Positions 1 through 7,769 are shown, counted from the first letter of the stretch. The stretch: 16,919 nucleotides of DNA from JAWXUK01 sp044432725 (GCA_044432725.1 JAWXUL010000039.1:1-16919); one strand, 5' to 3'. Notes: a model not told the origin generated them from the sequence alone. Program-made: numbers and translations.

Positions 1-117
1 CACTGTTTTGGATTTGATTCCGTCTAGGTTGTAGGCATTGGAGAAGAAAATCAAGGCTCCTATCACGATGAACATGGATAGTCCAGCGATGAGGAGAGGT
101 GCCATTTGGTCAATCAT
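1..117 (-). CDS. N-terminus of a small membrane protein, cut by the window edge
   Basis: An ATG at 117 follows an AAAGGAG ribosome binding site with an 8-nt spacer and opens a frame that runs off the window after 39 codons. The visible protein starts MIDQMAPLLIAGLSMF and holds one strongly hydrophobic segment at about residues 6-28, followed by a polar stretch ending GIKSKTV. This looks like an N-terminal membrane anchor with the rest in the cytoplasm. The layout, one anchor and then a soluble domain, occurs in several conjugation and secretion proteins, including VirD4-type coupling proteins, but 39 residues are too few to assign it. It lies just beyond a strong terminator, so it may belong to a separate unit or depend on read-through. 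Confidence 0.6.
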   Translation of the reverse strand, partial: MIDQMAPLLIAGLSMFIVIGALIFFSNAYNLDGIKSKTV

Positions 118-140
118 GTCTTTTGCTCCTTTCCATGAAA

Positions 141-177
141 AAAACTCGACCCACAAAAATGTGAGCCGAGTTTTTTT
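141..177 (-). terminator. Rho-independent terminator after the surface protein gene
   Basis: Read on the minus strand, the arms AACTCGGCTCAC and GTGGGTCGAGTT pair along their whole length if two G-U wobbles are allowed. They enclose a short AT-rich loop and are followed by a run of seven T. The stem begins at the stop codon of the leucine-rich repeat protein, so it should end the long minus-strand unit. On the plus strand the two G-U positions become A-C mismatches, which supports minus-strand use. Confidence 0.88.
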
Positions 178-3100
178 ATTTATTTAACATTAAAAATAGG
201 TTGTTTACTACTGTAATAGCTTGTTCGCAACTTAGATTATCTGTGGGTCTAACCTCATTATTTTCATTCCCAGCCAAAGCTCCGATTTCTTGCGCATAGG
301 AGATGCTTTCCAGAGCCCAAGAAGCAATACTGTTACTATCTGCAAAACTAGGGGTTTTGTTATTTGGTGTCGCTTCTACGAAAAGTTTTGACAAATTTTG
401 AACCATCACAGCCATTTCTTGGCGTGTAATATTTGCATTTGGTGAAAATTGAGTTAAAGAAGTACCACTAACGATTCCCAATAACTTTGCGTGGATAATA
501 TCTAGGTCATCAAATTCGATGTCATTAAACATATCACTACCAGTTATGCTTGGACGTTTACCACCAGACAAATCATAACAATTCATTAGTAATTCTGCGA
601 ATTCATGTCTAGTAATGTCTTTCTGATAGTTTGCTGTTATTGTGTCTAGTCCATCAAGCAAAAAGTTTTGACTTGCTTGGGTGATGTGGGGAATTGCCCA
701 TGTGCTGGCTCCCTCTGAAATAGTGGAGTTTAATGCAACTCCCTCTGTTATTTTATTTGTACTTACGTTCAAAGTATAAAATATAGGCGCCGCATTATTG
801 GTTGCATACCAAAGAAGGTTGCCATCACTAGTCACTATTGGCTTCACTTCCGATAAATATCCATCAGATTTATTAATCTTGCCTACATTACCACTGCCAT
901 CAATGATTGCCCAACAAACCACACCTGTTGTGGGGCGTTCTGACCACAAAAGTACAAACTTATCTTCCGTAATTTCTATTAGATAGGGGCATGAAGCATA
1001 GGTTGTGCCATCATAGTTGGTAATCATTTTCAGTGTTGTTGCTGATTCTGAAAAATTATTCTTTGAAGTTACAGTTACAAAAATATTAGCATCTTTGTTT
1101 GAGGCAAAATTTTGATTTTGAGTGACAGTTGTTCCAGCAACTATGACAGCATTGGATCCGATTTCCATGCCACCTACTTGAACACCTGTCGTATTTTCTC
1201 CAGAAATCCCCTCTATATCTAAAACTTCTACCATTTTTGATGGACTACTTCCTGTAATACTGGTGCTAGGCCATTGAAATAAAACCACAGACCGTGGGTG
1301 TGCATCGCCATGATTCATCGTCACTGTCATGCCATCCGAAGATACATCCACAAATTGCTGGAATGAGTGACTGACATAGCCTACTCCATAATTAGCGACA
1401 CTTGTTCCTTGCCCTAGCAAAGTCATGCTATCAATATCAACGGTGAATCTCATATTCGCTTGGTGATTCAACCCATCACTGGCTGTATACATTGTATGAC
1501 TCATGTGAAGCAACAGTTTTCCGTCTGCTTCAGCTACTGACACTGGACTATACCCTAACACGGTATTGATATTAGAAATAGAAAGCGAATCTAACCGATT
1601 CCAGAACTTGTCATATTTAACAACACGAATAACTTCTCGATCATTATCTTCTGCATAGTTACTTTGCTCGAAAAGCACAAAATAATGTTCATAGCCTTCG
1701 TAAAAACCAGTGATGCCCTGTAATTCTTGAGGAATGACTTTGCTTGAAACGAGTTGAAAATCTTTATTGTATTGCTCAACAACAAGACGAGAGGATGAAA
1801 ATTCTTCGATTCTGGAGTAACCAAAAGCTGTTTCTACCATATAAGATTTTGAAGGAAATGCTTTGTACTCACTGACACGATAATGACCGATTCCTACAGA
1901 CCCATCACCGGGGTCTAAAATTAAACCATAGTTATTATCGTCGATGGTGAAGCTACTTTCACCTATAGCACCGAGTAAAGAATCGACATTTATTTTCGGC
2001 ATCAAATTTGTGGTGATAGGATGTGTAACCATCTGGTCACTGCTATTTTGAAAAATGTTTTTCGCTATTTCTAAAGTATAATTAGCACTCCCAGTGTTGT
2101 TTTTCAAAGAAAATTGAAAAACTCCATATTCTGTAGGAGTACCAGAGATGAGACCTGTTGAAGAAATGGTAAGTCCTGCTGGAATACTTCCTGAACTTAT
2201 TGTGCTTCCACTCGCATTGGGTATCTGAGCAGAATAGCTTAAATATTGTGTTCCTTGTATTAAAATTGAGGGGGTGTTGCCATAAACAGTAACATTAGAG
2301 CTATTGAAAAAAGCTTCATCCTCAATAACTGTGTCTGATGTTAAAAACACACTTGTCAGCTTCGGACAATTCCCAAAGGCGTAGCGTTCTATTGTACTTA
2401 CATTTTCTGGAATAGTGATAGATGTTAAACTAAGACAATCTGTGAAGGCACTTGCTCCAATTTTTTCCACCGTGTTAGGAATAGAGACAGTGGAGAGGCT
2501 GTCACAATAAGCGAATGTTTTTTCAGAAATTTCCAACAAACCATTAGGGAGTTGAATGCTTGTTAATGCATCACAACCATAAAATACTTCTTTGCTGATT
2601 TCGTTCACTGTGCTTGGTAAGTCAATTTTAGAGAGCTTTTTACAAGCCATAAAAGCATTTCTTTCAATGGTTGTGACACTGTTTGGGATATAGACCTTTT
2701 CTAACTCGTAACAACCTTGGAAAAGATATGACCCTAGCACAGTGATCCCCTCTGGTAAAATCATTTCCTTTAAGTTTTCACACCCACGAAAAGCAGAGCC
2801 ACCAATTTCAGTAACCCCTGCTGGTATCTTCAGAGATGTAAAAGCTCTACAATGATTAAAAGCAGAACTGCCTATGGATGTTAAGGTGTCTGGCAAAATC
2901 ACCTCTGGAAGATAATTACAACCACTAAACATTGATCCACCTAAAGAGACAAGATTATTTGGAAGTTTAACACTCATTAAGTTCAAACAGCCATTAAAAA
3001 CACCTGATTCCATGACGGTAACACTATCTGGAATTATTATTGATTCCAAAGAAATACAGTCATTAAACATATAACTTTCTAAAATAGAAATATTCTTAGG

Positions 3101-3565
3101 TAAAGACACAGAGACAAGATTTGCACATTTAGAGAACGCATTCGTCCCTATCTTAGTAACAGAATCAGGGATTTCCACATGGGTCAGTCGAAAGGCATTG
3201 TTAAATGCGGAACGATCAATAGTGGTTACTGCCACTCCGTCAATACTACTAGGAATAATCGCTTTTGTAAGAGAAGTTTCAACACTTGTAATAGTTCCAG
3301 TAGCTCTATCGAATTGTACTTTTCCTCCGACTGCCCAATCAACATCAAGCCACTCCCCATCAGCGACTCTTGTAATCAATAAGTCTGGGTTATAGACTAA
3401 TTCTTGCTCTACTGCATTGCCCAGCGAAAACATAGGGACAAGCTGAGGTTCACCACCCAACTGAGCACCATCACTGTTTGAGCCAATGATGGTGAGTGCA
3501 TTAGAAGTTGTCCCTAACATTACTACAGAAAGCACTAATGACAGACTTTTTATAATTTTTTTCAT
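176..3565 (-). CDS. Secreted BspA-type leucine-rich repeat protein with SLH cell-wall anchors
   Basis: This 1129-residue protein starts with a classic signal peptide (MKKIIKSLSLVLSVVMLG, with likely cleavage after a small-residue stretch near 20-24). Residues about 116-430 hold some 14 copies of a 23-residue leucine-rich repeat of the BspA/LRR_5 type, pattern IxxxAFxxCxxLxxVxIPxxVTx. An Ig-like putative-Ig segment follows at about 445-505 (motif PAGLTISSTGLISGTP). Then comes a long beta-rich region of about 450 residues that I do not recognise and that could be a propeller. The C-terminus (983-1129) carries three SLH-type units (cores DITRHEFAELL, NITRQEMAVMV and FADSNSIASWALESISYA), which in other proteins bind pyruvylated secondary wall polymers. 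The start is supported by GAGGT seven or eight bases upstream. It is probably a surface adhesin or binding protein, and it is the last gene before the terminator. Confidence 0.88.
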   Translation of the reverse strand: MKKIIKSLSLVLSVVMLGTTSNALTIIGSNSDGAQLGGEPQLVPMFSLGNAVEQELVYNPDLLITRVADGEWLDVDWAVGGKVQFDRATGTITSVETSLTKAIIPSSIDGVAVTTIDRSAFNNAFRLTHVEIPDSVTKIGTNAFSKCANLVSVSLPKNISILESYMFNDCISLESIIIPDSVTVMESGVFNGCLNLMSVKLPNNLVSLGGSMFSGCNYLPEVILPDTLTSIGSSAFNHCRAFTSLKIPAGVTEIGGSAFRGCENLKEMILPEGITVLGSYLFQGCYELEKVYIPNSVTTIERNAFMACKKLSKIDLPSTVNEISKEVFYGCDALTSIQLPNGLLEISEKTFAYCDSLSTVSIPNTVEKIGASAFTDCLSLTSITIPENVSTIERYAFGNCPKLTSVFLTSDTVIEDEAFFNSSNVTVYGNTPSILIQGTQYLSYSAQIPNASGSTISSGSIPAGLTISSTGLISGTPTEYGVFQFSLKNNTGSANYTLEIAKNIFQNSSDQMVTHPITTNLMPKINVDSLLGAIGESSFTIDDNNYGLILDPGDGSVGIGHYRVSEYKAFPSKSYMVETAFGYSRIEEFSSSRLVVEQYNKDFQLVSSKVIPQELQGITGFYEGYEHYFVLFEQSNYAEDNDREVIRVVKYDKFWNRLDSLSISNINTVLGYSPVSVAEADGKLLLHMSHTMYTASDGLNHQANMRFTVDIDSMTLLGQGTSVANYGVGYVSHSFQQFVDVSSDGMTVTMNHGDAHPRSVVLFQWPSTSITGSSPSKMVEVLDIEGISGENTTGVQVGGMEIGSNAVIVAGTTVTQNQNFASNKDANIFVTVTSKNNFSESATTLKMITNYDGTTYASCPYLIEITEDKFVLLWSERPTTGVVCWAIIDGSGNVGKINKSDGYLSEVKPIVTSDGNLLWYATNNAAPIFYTLNVSTNKITEGVALNSTISEGASTWAIPHITQASQNFLLDGLDTITANYQKDITRHEFAELLMNCYDLSGGKRPSITGSDMFNDIEFDDLDIIHAKLLGIVSGTSLTQFSPNANITRQEMAVMVQNLSKLFVEATPNNKTPSFADSNSIASWALESISYAQEIGALAGNENNEVRPTDNLSCEQAITVVNNLFLMLNK

Positions 3566-3603
3566 TTATTCGTACCTCTTTCAAAATTGATAGAATCTCA
3601 ATT

Positions 3604-3831
3604 CTACGTTAATTTTCGTTTTAGAATTTCTAAATTAGCAATGATCGTCATAGCTTTACCTAGCACTGTGCTGGGAATTTCAACGTGCTTACCATACAGA
3701 ATGCAAAGTAAAGGTTCCAGTACATATAAGATATCAGATGCTAGGATATCGGAAAAATTGAGTTCTAAAACAGGGGAACTAGCTTAATCAGAACTATCAC
3801 TCACATAATGGATACTGTTATTTTGTGTCAT
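3604..3831 (-). pseudogene. Small reading frame broken by one in-frame TAA
   Basis: Twelve bases after the radical SAM stop codon, an ATG at 3831 with an AAAGAG upstream (8-nt spacer) opens a frame reading MTQNNSIHYVSDSSD. It then meets a single TAA at codon 16 (3784-3786) and continues in the same frame for 59 more codons, ending LEILKRKLT at a TAG. The downstream part looks like protein, with alternating hydrophobic and charged residues (for example ILYVLEPLLCILYGKHVEIP). A single point change would explain the break. I do not recognise a family. Alternatives are a 15-residue peptide followed by chance open sequence, a sequencing error, or recoding. Its position in the operon would suit a small accessory or immunity protein, but nothing in the sequence shows that. 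Confidence 0.4.
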
Positions 3832-3843
3832 GCACGTAACTCT

Positions 3844-4968
3844 TTAACAATGTTGTGCCGTTAAGAGATTCTTGATCTCTGAGTCTACAAAGGACTTTCT
3901 TAAAGAGGCAACTTCACAGAAAAACGTATCCACTTTTTCTTCATCACCATTCAAAAGCATAAAATTAGCTACACAATGTTCACAAAACCTAATATTTTGG
4001 CAGTTGTTACATTTGTATTCAGGAGAAGATTTTTTCTCAATGAATTCCTTTTGTAGATATTCCCAACCCTCATCAAAAGTACCTTTTCGTAAGTCATATT
4101 GTCGATAAGAGGCTCGAACACAACCTTGCATTTTGAGGTCAGAGGTAATAAAGGTGTGTTGATTTGCGATCGAACAAGGATATAGCAACCCTTGATTAAA
4201 TCTCTCAACAGTTCTCAAAGGCCTTGTATTGATTTCTCCAGACAATAAATCTTTAGCTACATCTTTCCAGAAATTTCTTCTTCCTTCATCCTTGATGTCA
4301 AATTGAAAGGCTTCATCTGGTGTAATACGATATTGCAGTGGGTCAGTTGAACCATCACTCATGGGGTGTACATCAAGGAGAATAATCATGGGAGCTCCTA
4401 GTTTCTTACCAAACTCACGCATTTTATAAACTTCCTCAAAATTTTGTTGCATAGCGACGTATTTCAGTTCATATCTGATGGAGTTTTTTTCTAAAAGTTC
4501 AAGAGCTTGCATGAACTTTTTATAACTTCCTTTTACACCTGTCACCTTTTCATAAGATTCTTCTGAGTGACCATACATCGTTGTACTAATAACTTCGACA
4601 GGGTAGTCTAATAAGAGAGCTACCTTTTCTTCATCTAGTAATGTAATATTTGAAAGAAGAGAAACGAGTACACCCTTACTTTTGGCATGAAGATAAATTT
4701 CACGAAAATCTTGGCGAGTAAAAATTTCACCACCAGTTAGGTAGACATCTAGCAAACCTCTTTCAAGCATAGCATCAAAGACAGTTTTAAATTCCTCTAA
4801 TGTCATATCTTGGTTCTTTCTACTTGGTTTTGCGTAACAATGAACACAATCAAGATTACATTTTGCTGTCAATTCAAAACCAGCTGTAAAAGGCGCCCTA
4901 ATATCCTTAAAGTTTTCGTCAATAAATTCATTTATTTTCTTTGAATGAAAGCAGTAATTTTCAGCCAT
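3844..4968 (-). CDS. Radical SAM/SPASM peptide maturase
   Basis: The product (374 residues) has the radical SAM cluster motif CNLDCVHC (C37, C41, C44), which binds the 4Fe-4S cluster that cleaves S-adenosylmethionine, and the SAM-binding motif GGE at 79-81. The C-terminal third carries a SPASM-type cysteine set (C265, C283, C320, C323, C329, C332, C351), expected to hold auxiliary Fe-S clusters. Enzymes with this architecture install thioether, ether or C-C crosslinks in ribosomally made peptides. I chose the ATG at 4968 over an upstream in-frame start at 5010 because it has AAGGAGG just upstream and overlaps the RRE gene stop as ATGGCTGA, which implies translational coupling. The neighbouring RRE protein and Cys-containing precursor support RiPP maturation. 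The crosslink chemistry cannot be read from sequence. Confidence 0.93.
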   Translation of the reverse strand: MAENYCFHSKKINEFIDENFKDIRAPFTAGFELTAKCNLDCVHCYAKPSRKNQDMTLEEFKTVFDAMLERGLLDVYLTGGEIFTRQDFREIYLHAKSKGVLVSLLSNITLLDEEKVALLLDYPVEVISTTMYGHSEESYEKVTGVKGSYKKFMQALELLEKNSIRYELKYVAMQQNFEEVYKMREFGKKLGAPMIILLDVHPMSDGSTDPLQYRITPDEAFQFDIKDEGRRNFWKDVAKDLLSGEINTRPLRTVERFNQGLLYPCSIANQHTFITSDLKMQGCVRASYRQYDLRKGTFDEGWEYLQKEFIEKKSSPEYKCNNCQNIRFCEHCVANFMLLNGDEEKVDTFFCEVASLRKSFVDSEIKNLLTAQHC

Positions 4969-5254
4969 CAGTGCCTCCTTCCTTATAATCAACAAGCAAA
5001 CCCATTTCATGGATGTTCAGGATAAACGTATCAACAGCATCCCATTCTGGAGAACCTTCACTTAGACCATAAGTAATAGCTACCTCTGACAATAATTTTT
5101 TGCTAGTGATTGGAGTAGAAGTTTTTTTCCAAATAGTGGCACCAACATCGTTGAGAAGAATTGGGTCTTGACACGCTTCATTTTTCTTAATTGGAACCAG
5201 TATGTGCTTTGAATAGATATTTCGTAGCACAAAAGCCTCATTTTTCTTTATCAA
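4961..5254 (-). CDS. PqqD-like RiPP recognition element (RRE) protein
   Basis: This 97-residue protein matches the PqqD-like pattern: a beta-rich N-terminus, the characteristic LNDVGATIWKK core at about 34-44, then helices (SKKLLSEVAITYGLS, WDAVDTFILNIHEMGLL). PqqD-family proteins grip the leader of a precursor peptide and present it to the radical SAM enzyme. The frame starts with TTG at 5254, supported by AGAGGTGAT about six bases upstream (5261-5269). No ATG is available nearby. Its last 8 bases overlap the start of the maturase gene, as expected for proteins made in fixed ratio. It is a stand-alone RRE rather than one fused to the enzyme. Confidence 0.88.
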   Translation of the reverse strand: MIKKNEAFVLRNIYSKHILVPIKKNEACQDPILLNDVGATIWKKTSTPITSKKLLSEVAITYGLSEGSPEWDAVDTFILNIHEMGLLVDYKEGGTDG

Positions 5255-5279
5255 ATTATCATCACCTCTACATATAGTA

Positions 5280-5315
5280 AGGCATACAAAACAAAATATT
5301 TTGTATTGTATGCCT
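5280..5315 (-). promoter_or_regulatory. Long hairpin between the precursor and RRE genes
   Basis: Two 18-base arms, AGGCATACAAAACAAAAT and ATTTTGTATTGTATGCCT, are reverse complements with a single mismatch. They sit 6 bases after the precursor stop codon and upstream of the RRE ribosome binding site. In RNA this would be a long AU-rich stem-loop. No U-tract follows on the minus strand, so it is more likely an mRNA-stabilising or processing element, or a leaky attenuator, than a full terminator. Such an element would let many precursor transcripts be kept for each maturase transcript. Confidence 0.75.
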
Positions 5316-5321
5316 AGTTAA

Positions 5322-5441
5322 CTATTTCCCCTGATAACAACACGCATTAAAAGTGCAGTGATATGGGTTCTCTGGGCCATATGCTGCTTCTCTCGAAGAA
5401 CGTGTTAAAATCGTAATTTGGGGATACTCAAAAATTGCCAT
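5322..5441 (-). CDS. Cys-containing RiPP precursor peptide, 39 residues
   Basis: The frame encodes a 39-residue peptide. The N-terminal part (MAIFEYPQITILTRSS) looks like a leader, with a hydrophobic strand that could pair with the RRE protein. The C-terminal part (NPYHCTFNACCYQGK) looks like a core and holds all three cysteines (C29, C34, C35), plus aromatic residues that could be crosslink sites. It is preceded by AAAGGAGGTGAT (5446-5457), almost fully complementary to the 16S rRNA tail and the strongest ribosome binding site in the window. It lies directly upstream of the RRE and radical SAM genes. I cannot match it to a named RiPP class. There is no obvious GG or GA leader cleavage site, and I recognise no peptidase or exporter gene in the window. 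An ordinary small protein is possible but less likely in this context. Confidence 0.82.
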   Translation of the reverse strand: MAIFEYPQITILTRSSREAAYGPENPYHCTFNACCYQGK

Positions 5442-5445
5442 GCTT

Positions 5446-5457
5446 ATCACCTCCTTT
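5446..5457 (-). promoter_or_regulatory. Near-perfect ribosome binding site of the precursor gene
   Basis: Read on the minus strand this is AAAGGAGGTGAT, with four bases between it and the ATG at 5441. It is a longer match to the anti-Shine-Dalgarno sequence than those of its neighbours, and it identifies the short frame as a highly translated gene. Confidence 0.85.
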
Positions 5458-5465
5458 ATTGAAAA

Positions 5466-6062
5466 TCAACACTGTTTAATATCAGTAGAAGGGTTTTTGG
5501 TCATGTGATTAGCCATGTCATCTATAAGTTTGTCCAACTTAGCAAGATCTTCAGCCGTTCTGGGTTGTGGTGGTGGGGATCTATGAGGCATATAGAGGGC
5601 TTCAGTTCGAGTTTTCCCATCATCCCAATACATTTTATCTTCATCTACCCTAACCTTAAAATTAAGATACAGCGAGGTACAGTAAGAGGAAAGATACTCC
5701 TGACAAATAATAAGACACATTCTTTCCTGTTGCTCATCTGTTAACTGTCCATTATAATCTTCTAGCAAAGACTGGATATAATACGGCTTAGTATCTCTGT
5801 ACAATTTTAAACATTGTACTCTGTTGAGAGTTCCTTTTTTTATCCAACCTTCAGATTTTTCGTAGATATGCCATTCTTTTCCAAGGAATTTACCTTCTTG
5901 AAAACGATTCAGAACAGCGATACATTGTTTCTTTTCAGAAATACTTACCCTGTATGCCATTTCCTTATCTCTATTATACCTACCTGATTCATACAAATCT
6001 ATGCCCAACTGCTTCTTCAAAGTATCCAAGACTTTTTCTTGATTATTTCGACCAAACACCAT
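5466..6062 (-). CDS. Unrecognised 198-residue cytoplasmic protein
   Basis: I do not recognise a family. The protein has no signal peptide or membrane segment. The N-terminal two thirds mix helices and strands (MVFGRNNQEKVLDTLKKQ, EWHIYEKSEGWIKKG, ERMCLIICQEYLSSYC). A proline-rich turn (RSPPPQPRT) leads to a charged C-terminal helix (AEDLAKLDKLIDDMANHM). The ATG at 6062 is preferred over a GTG at 6077 because AGGGG lies five bases upstream of it. The gene is separated from its upstream neighbour by a 69-bp AT-rich gap with no clear promoter, and from the RiPP precursor by only 24 bp. It therefore joins the chaperone-type operon to the peptide module and could belong to either. Confidence 0.75.
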   Translation of the reverse strand: MVFGRNNQEKVLDTLKKQLGIDLYESGRYNRDKEMAYRVSISEKKQCIAVLNRFQEGKFLGKEWHIYEKSEGWIKKGTLNRVQCLKLYRDTKPYYIQSLLEDYNGQLTDEQQERMCLIICQEYLSSYCTSLYLNFKVRVDEDKMYWDDGKTRTEALYMPHRSPPPQPRTAEDLAKLDKLIDDMANHMTKNPSTDIKQC

Positions 6063-6131
6063 TAACGCCCCTAACACTTAATTTTTTTACTTAGATAAAT
6101 TTCAAGTTTTATAATTACCACTTCAATACTA

Positions 6132-7739
6132 TTACTCTTTTTTCTTGTTATAGACGTATTCATTTAGAACATAATCCACAACCTCACCCTTATCCTTTGT
6201 GACACCATCAATCGTTTCATGTCCATCTCCTGTTGTTTTAGGTTGTATTTGCAGAACTGACAACAATTTCGCCAAGTCAACTTTACCATCTTCTGTGCGA
6301 CATGAGTCAACAGTTTCTTTATTCGTAAAGTATGGACTTACTCGTTCTGGTGTCTTGCTATTGATTTGATAAAGCACTTCTCCATCTACCAATTCTCTTG
6401 GGTTTGACACACCATCTGGAAAATAACGATCTTTTATTTCAAAGGACTCTTTTTCTTTTCCTGAAACACCTTTATCTACCAACTGCTGGTCACTAATTTG
6501 ATAGTTAAAGTATTCCCTACTAGCGAATTCTTCACGAGTATCTTGAGGTAAAGCATCATGTTCTAACGTATTTTCTTCAAAATATTCCATTTCCTCATTG
6601 CTAACATCACCTAACTCTGGCGTAGTATCGTTTTCCTGAATTTCTTCAGGTGTATTTTCAGCTAATTGTTTTGCTTCCGTGGTTTCTACTGGTCTTTCAT
6701 CAACCAAGGGCGTGCCTTCAGATGAATATTCATACGGTTTGACACCCTCGTTACTTACATACTCTTGGCTCATCAACGTAAGTTTCCCCTCATCTATGAG
6801 CTCTTGAGGTTTTGCAACAAATATTTGATCTCCTCCGCCCTCACCATGAATAAAATTAGAATCAACTTTTGAGTCAGTTACCATTACTTTTTGATTGATT
6901 TCGCTATCTGGACCATCTATCATTGATGGTTCTGCTGGTGAGTTGTCACTCTCTTCAAAAAGATCTTCTGTTTTCGCAATAGGTTCAGAAAAAACCATCT
7001 CATCAATATCTTCTGAGCTAAATTCATTCACTGAATCATCCAATTTTGATTTATCAGATTCATCGGAATTTAACAAATTTTGTGTTTCTACAATTGTATC
7101 TTGAAATTCACCATCATCAGTACCAGTTAACTCTCTTGATTGCTCAGACGCTATTTTATTTTCCTCGCCTGAGTCCCCAGCGAGTACAGTATTTTCATCT
7201 ACTTCGACCGTGTTGATATGGGCATTGGATTCACCTAATGGCACTTCATCTTCTTCGGCTTTCTCTTTCTCACTTTCGTTTGACAGGGTAGATTCTTCTT
7301 CTGTTTCAGAATTTTCATCTTCCAATTGGTCAGTATTCTTATGATCTGGTGGTATTTCACCACCAAAATCATCCTGATTCCTCTTTTGATTTTCTTCAAG
7401 TTTCTCGACTTGTGCAGATTTATCTTTTGATGTATCAGGTGCCTTGTCCATTGCTGGGTGCAGTTTAGACAAAAGACTTGCAAGAATGGACTCCTTACCA
7501 TTACCTGACATTGCTTCGCCTCGTCCTAAGTTGAGTGCAGGCTTTCCTAAGTGTGTAGACTCACCTTTAACACCACTTTCTTTAGTTTCTAAAGGTGATT
7601 TTTGAGCAAAGATATCACCTAAACTGTCTTTATATGGTTCTTTCTGAGATTCACTTTGCTGAAACATCTTGTTTTTTTCAGAAAAGGTCGATTCAGGTGG
7701 ACTTTTATTTTCGACTTCACTGTTCCGAATTTCCATCAT
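6132..7739 (-). CDS. Large acidic, mostly disordered protein (535 residues)
   Basis: The first 400 or so residues are rich in Glu, Asp, Ser, Asn and Lys with few hydrophobics, typical of intrinsic disorder. One short amphipathic helix stands out at 83-99 (ESILASLLSKLHPAMDK) and could be a docking motif. The last 126 residues (from about 410) contain more aromatics and hydrophobics (KDRYFPDGVSNPRELVDG; KVDLAKLLSVLQIQ) and the only cysteine (C480), so they may fold or bind a partner. There is no signal peptide or membrane segment. GGAG lies seven bases before the first of two ATGs. The gap to the upstream J-like gene is 30 bp. The family is unknown. It resembles the 160-residue charged protein of the same operon in composition, and both may be flexible adaptors or Hsp70 clients. 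Confidence 0.8.
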   Translation of the reverse strand: MMEIRNSEVENKSPPESTFSEKNKMFQQSESQKEPYKDSLGDIFAQKSPLETKESGVKGESTHLGKPALNLGRGEAMSGNGKESILASLLSKLHPAMDKAPDTSKDKSAQVEKLEENQKRNQDDFGGEIPPDHKNTDQLEDENSETEEESTLSNESEKEKAEEDEVPLGESNAHINTVEVDENTVLAGDSGEENKIASEQSRELTGTDDGEFQDTIVETQNLLNSDESDKSKLDDSVNEFSSEDIDEMVFSEPIAKTEDLFEESDNSPAEPSMIDGPDSEINQKVMVTDSKVDSNFIHGEGGGDQIFVAKPQELIDEGKLTLMSQEYVSNEGVKPYEYSSEGTPLVDERPVETTEAKQLAENTPEEIQENDTTPELGDVSNEEMEYFEENTLEHDALPQDTREEFASREYFNYQISDQQLVDKGVSGKEKESFEIKDRYFPDGVSNPRELVDGEVLYQINSKTPERVSPYFTNKETVDSCRTEDGKVDLAKLLSVLQIQPKTTGDGHETIDGVTKDKGEVVDYVLNEYVYNKKKE

Positions 7740-7769
7740 CTACCAACTCCTAAAATCTAATCATCTCTG

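Noticed and set aside
2270..3230. Regular repeat of about 69 bp, considered as a non-coding tandem array or CRISPR-like structure
   Set aside because: The period matches the 23-residue leucine-rich repeat of the protein, and copies diverge at codon level. There are no identical repeats with spacers.
3591..3606. Short hairpin TAGAATCTCAATTCTA before the surface protein gene, considered as a terminator
   Set aside because: Only a 6-bp AT-rich stem with no proper T-tract on the minus strand. Too weak to call.
3587..3787. Plus-strand open frame of 66 codons in the gap upstream of the surface protein gene
   Set aside because: No ribosome binding site or recognisable protein pattern. The opposite strand has the better-supported interrupted frame.
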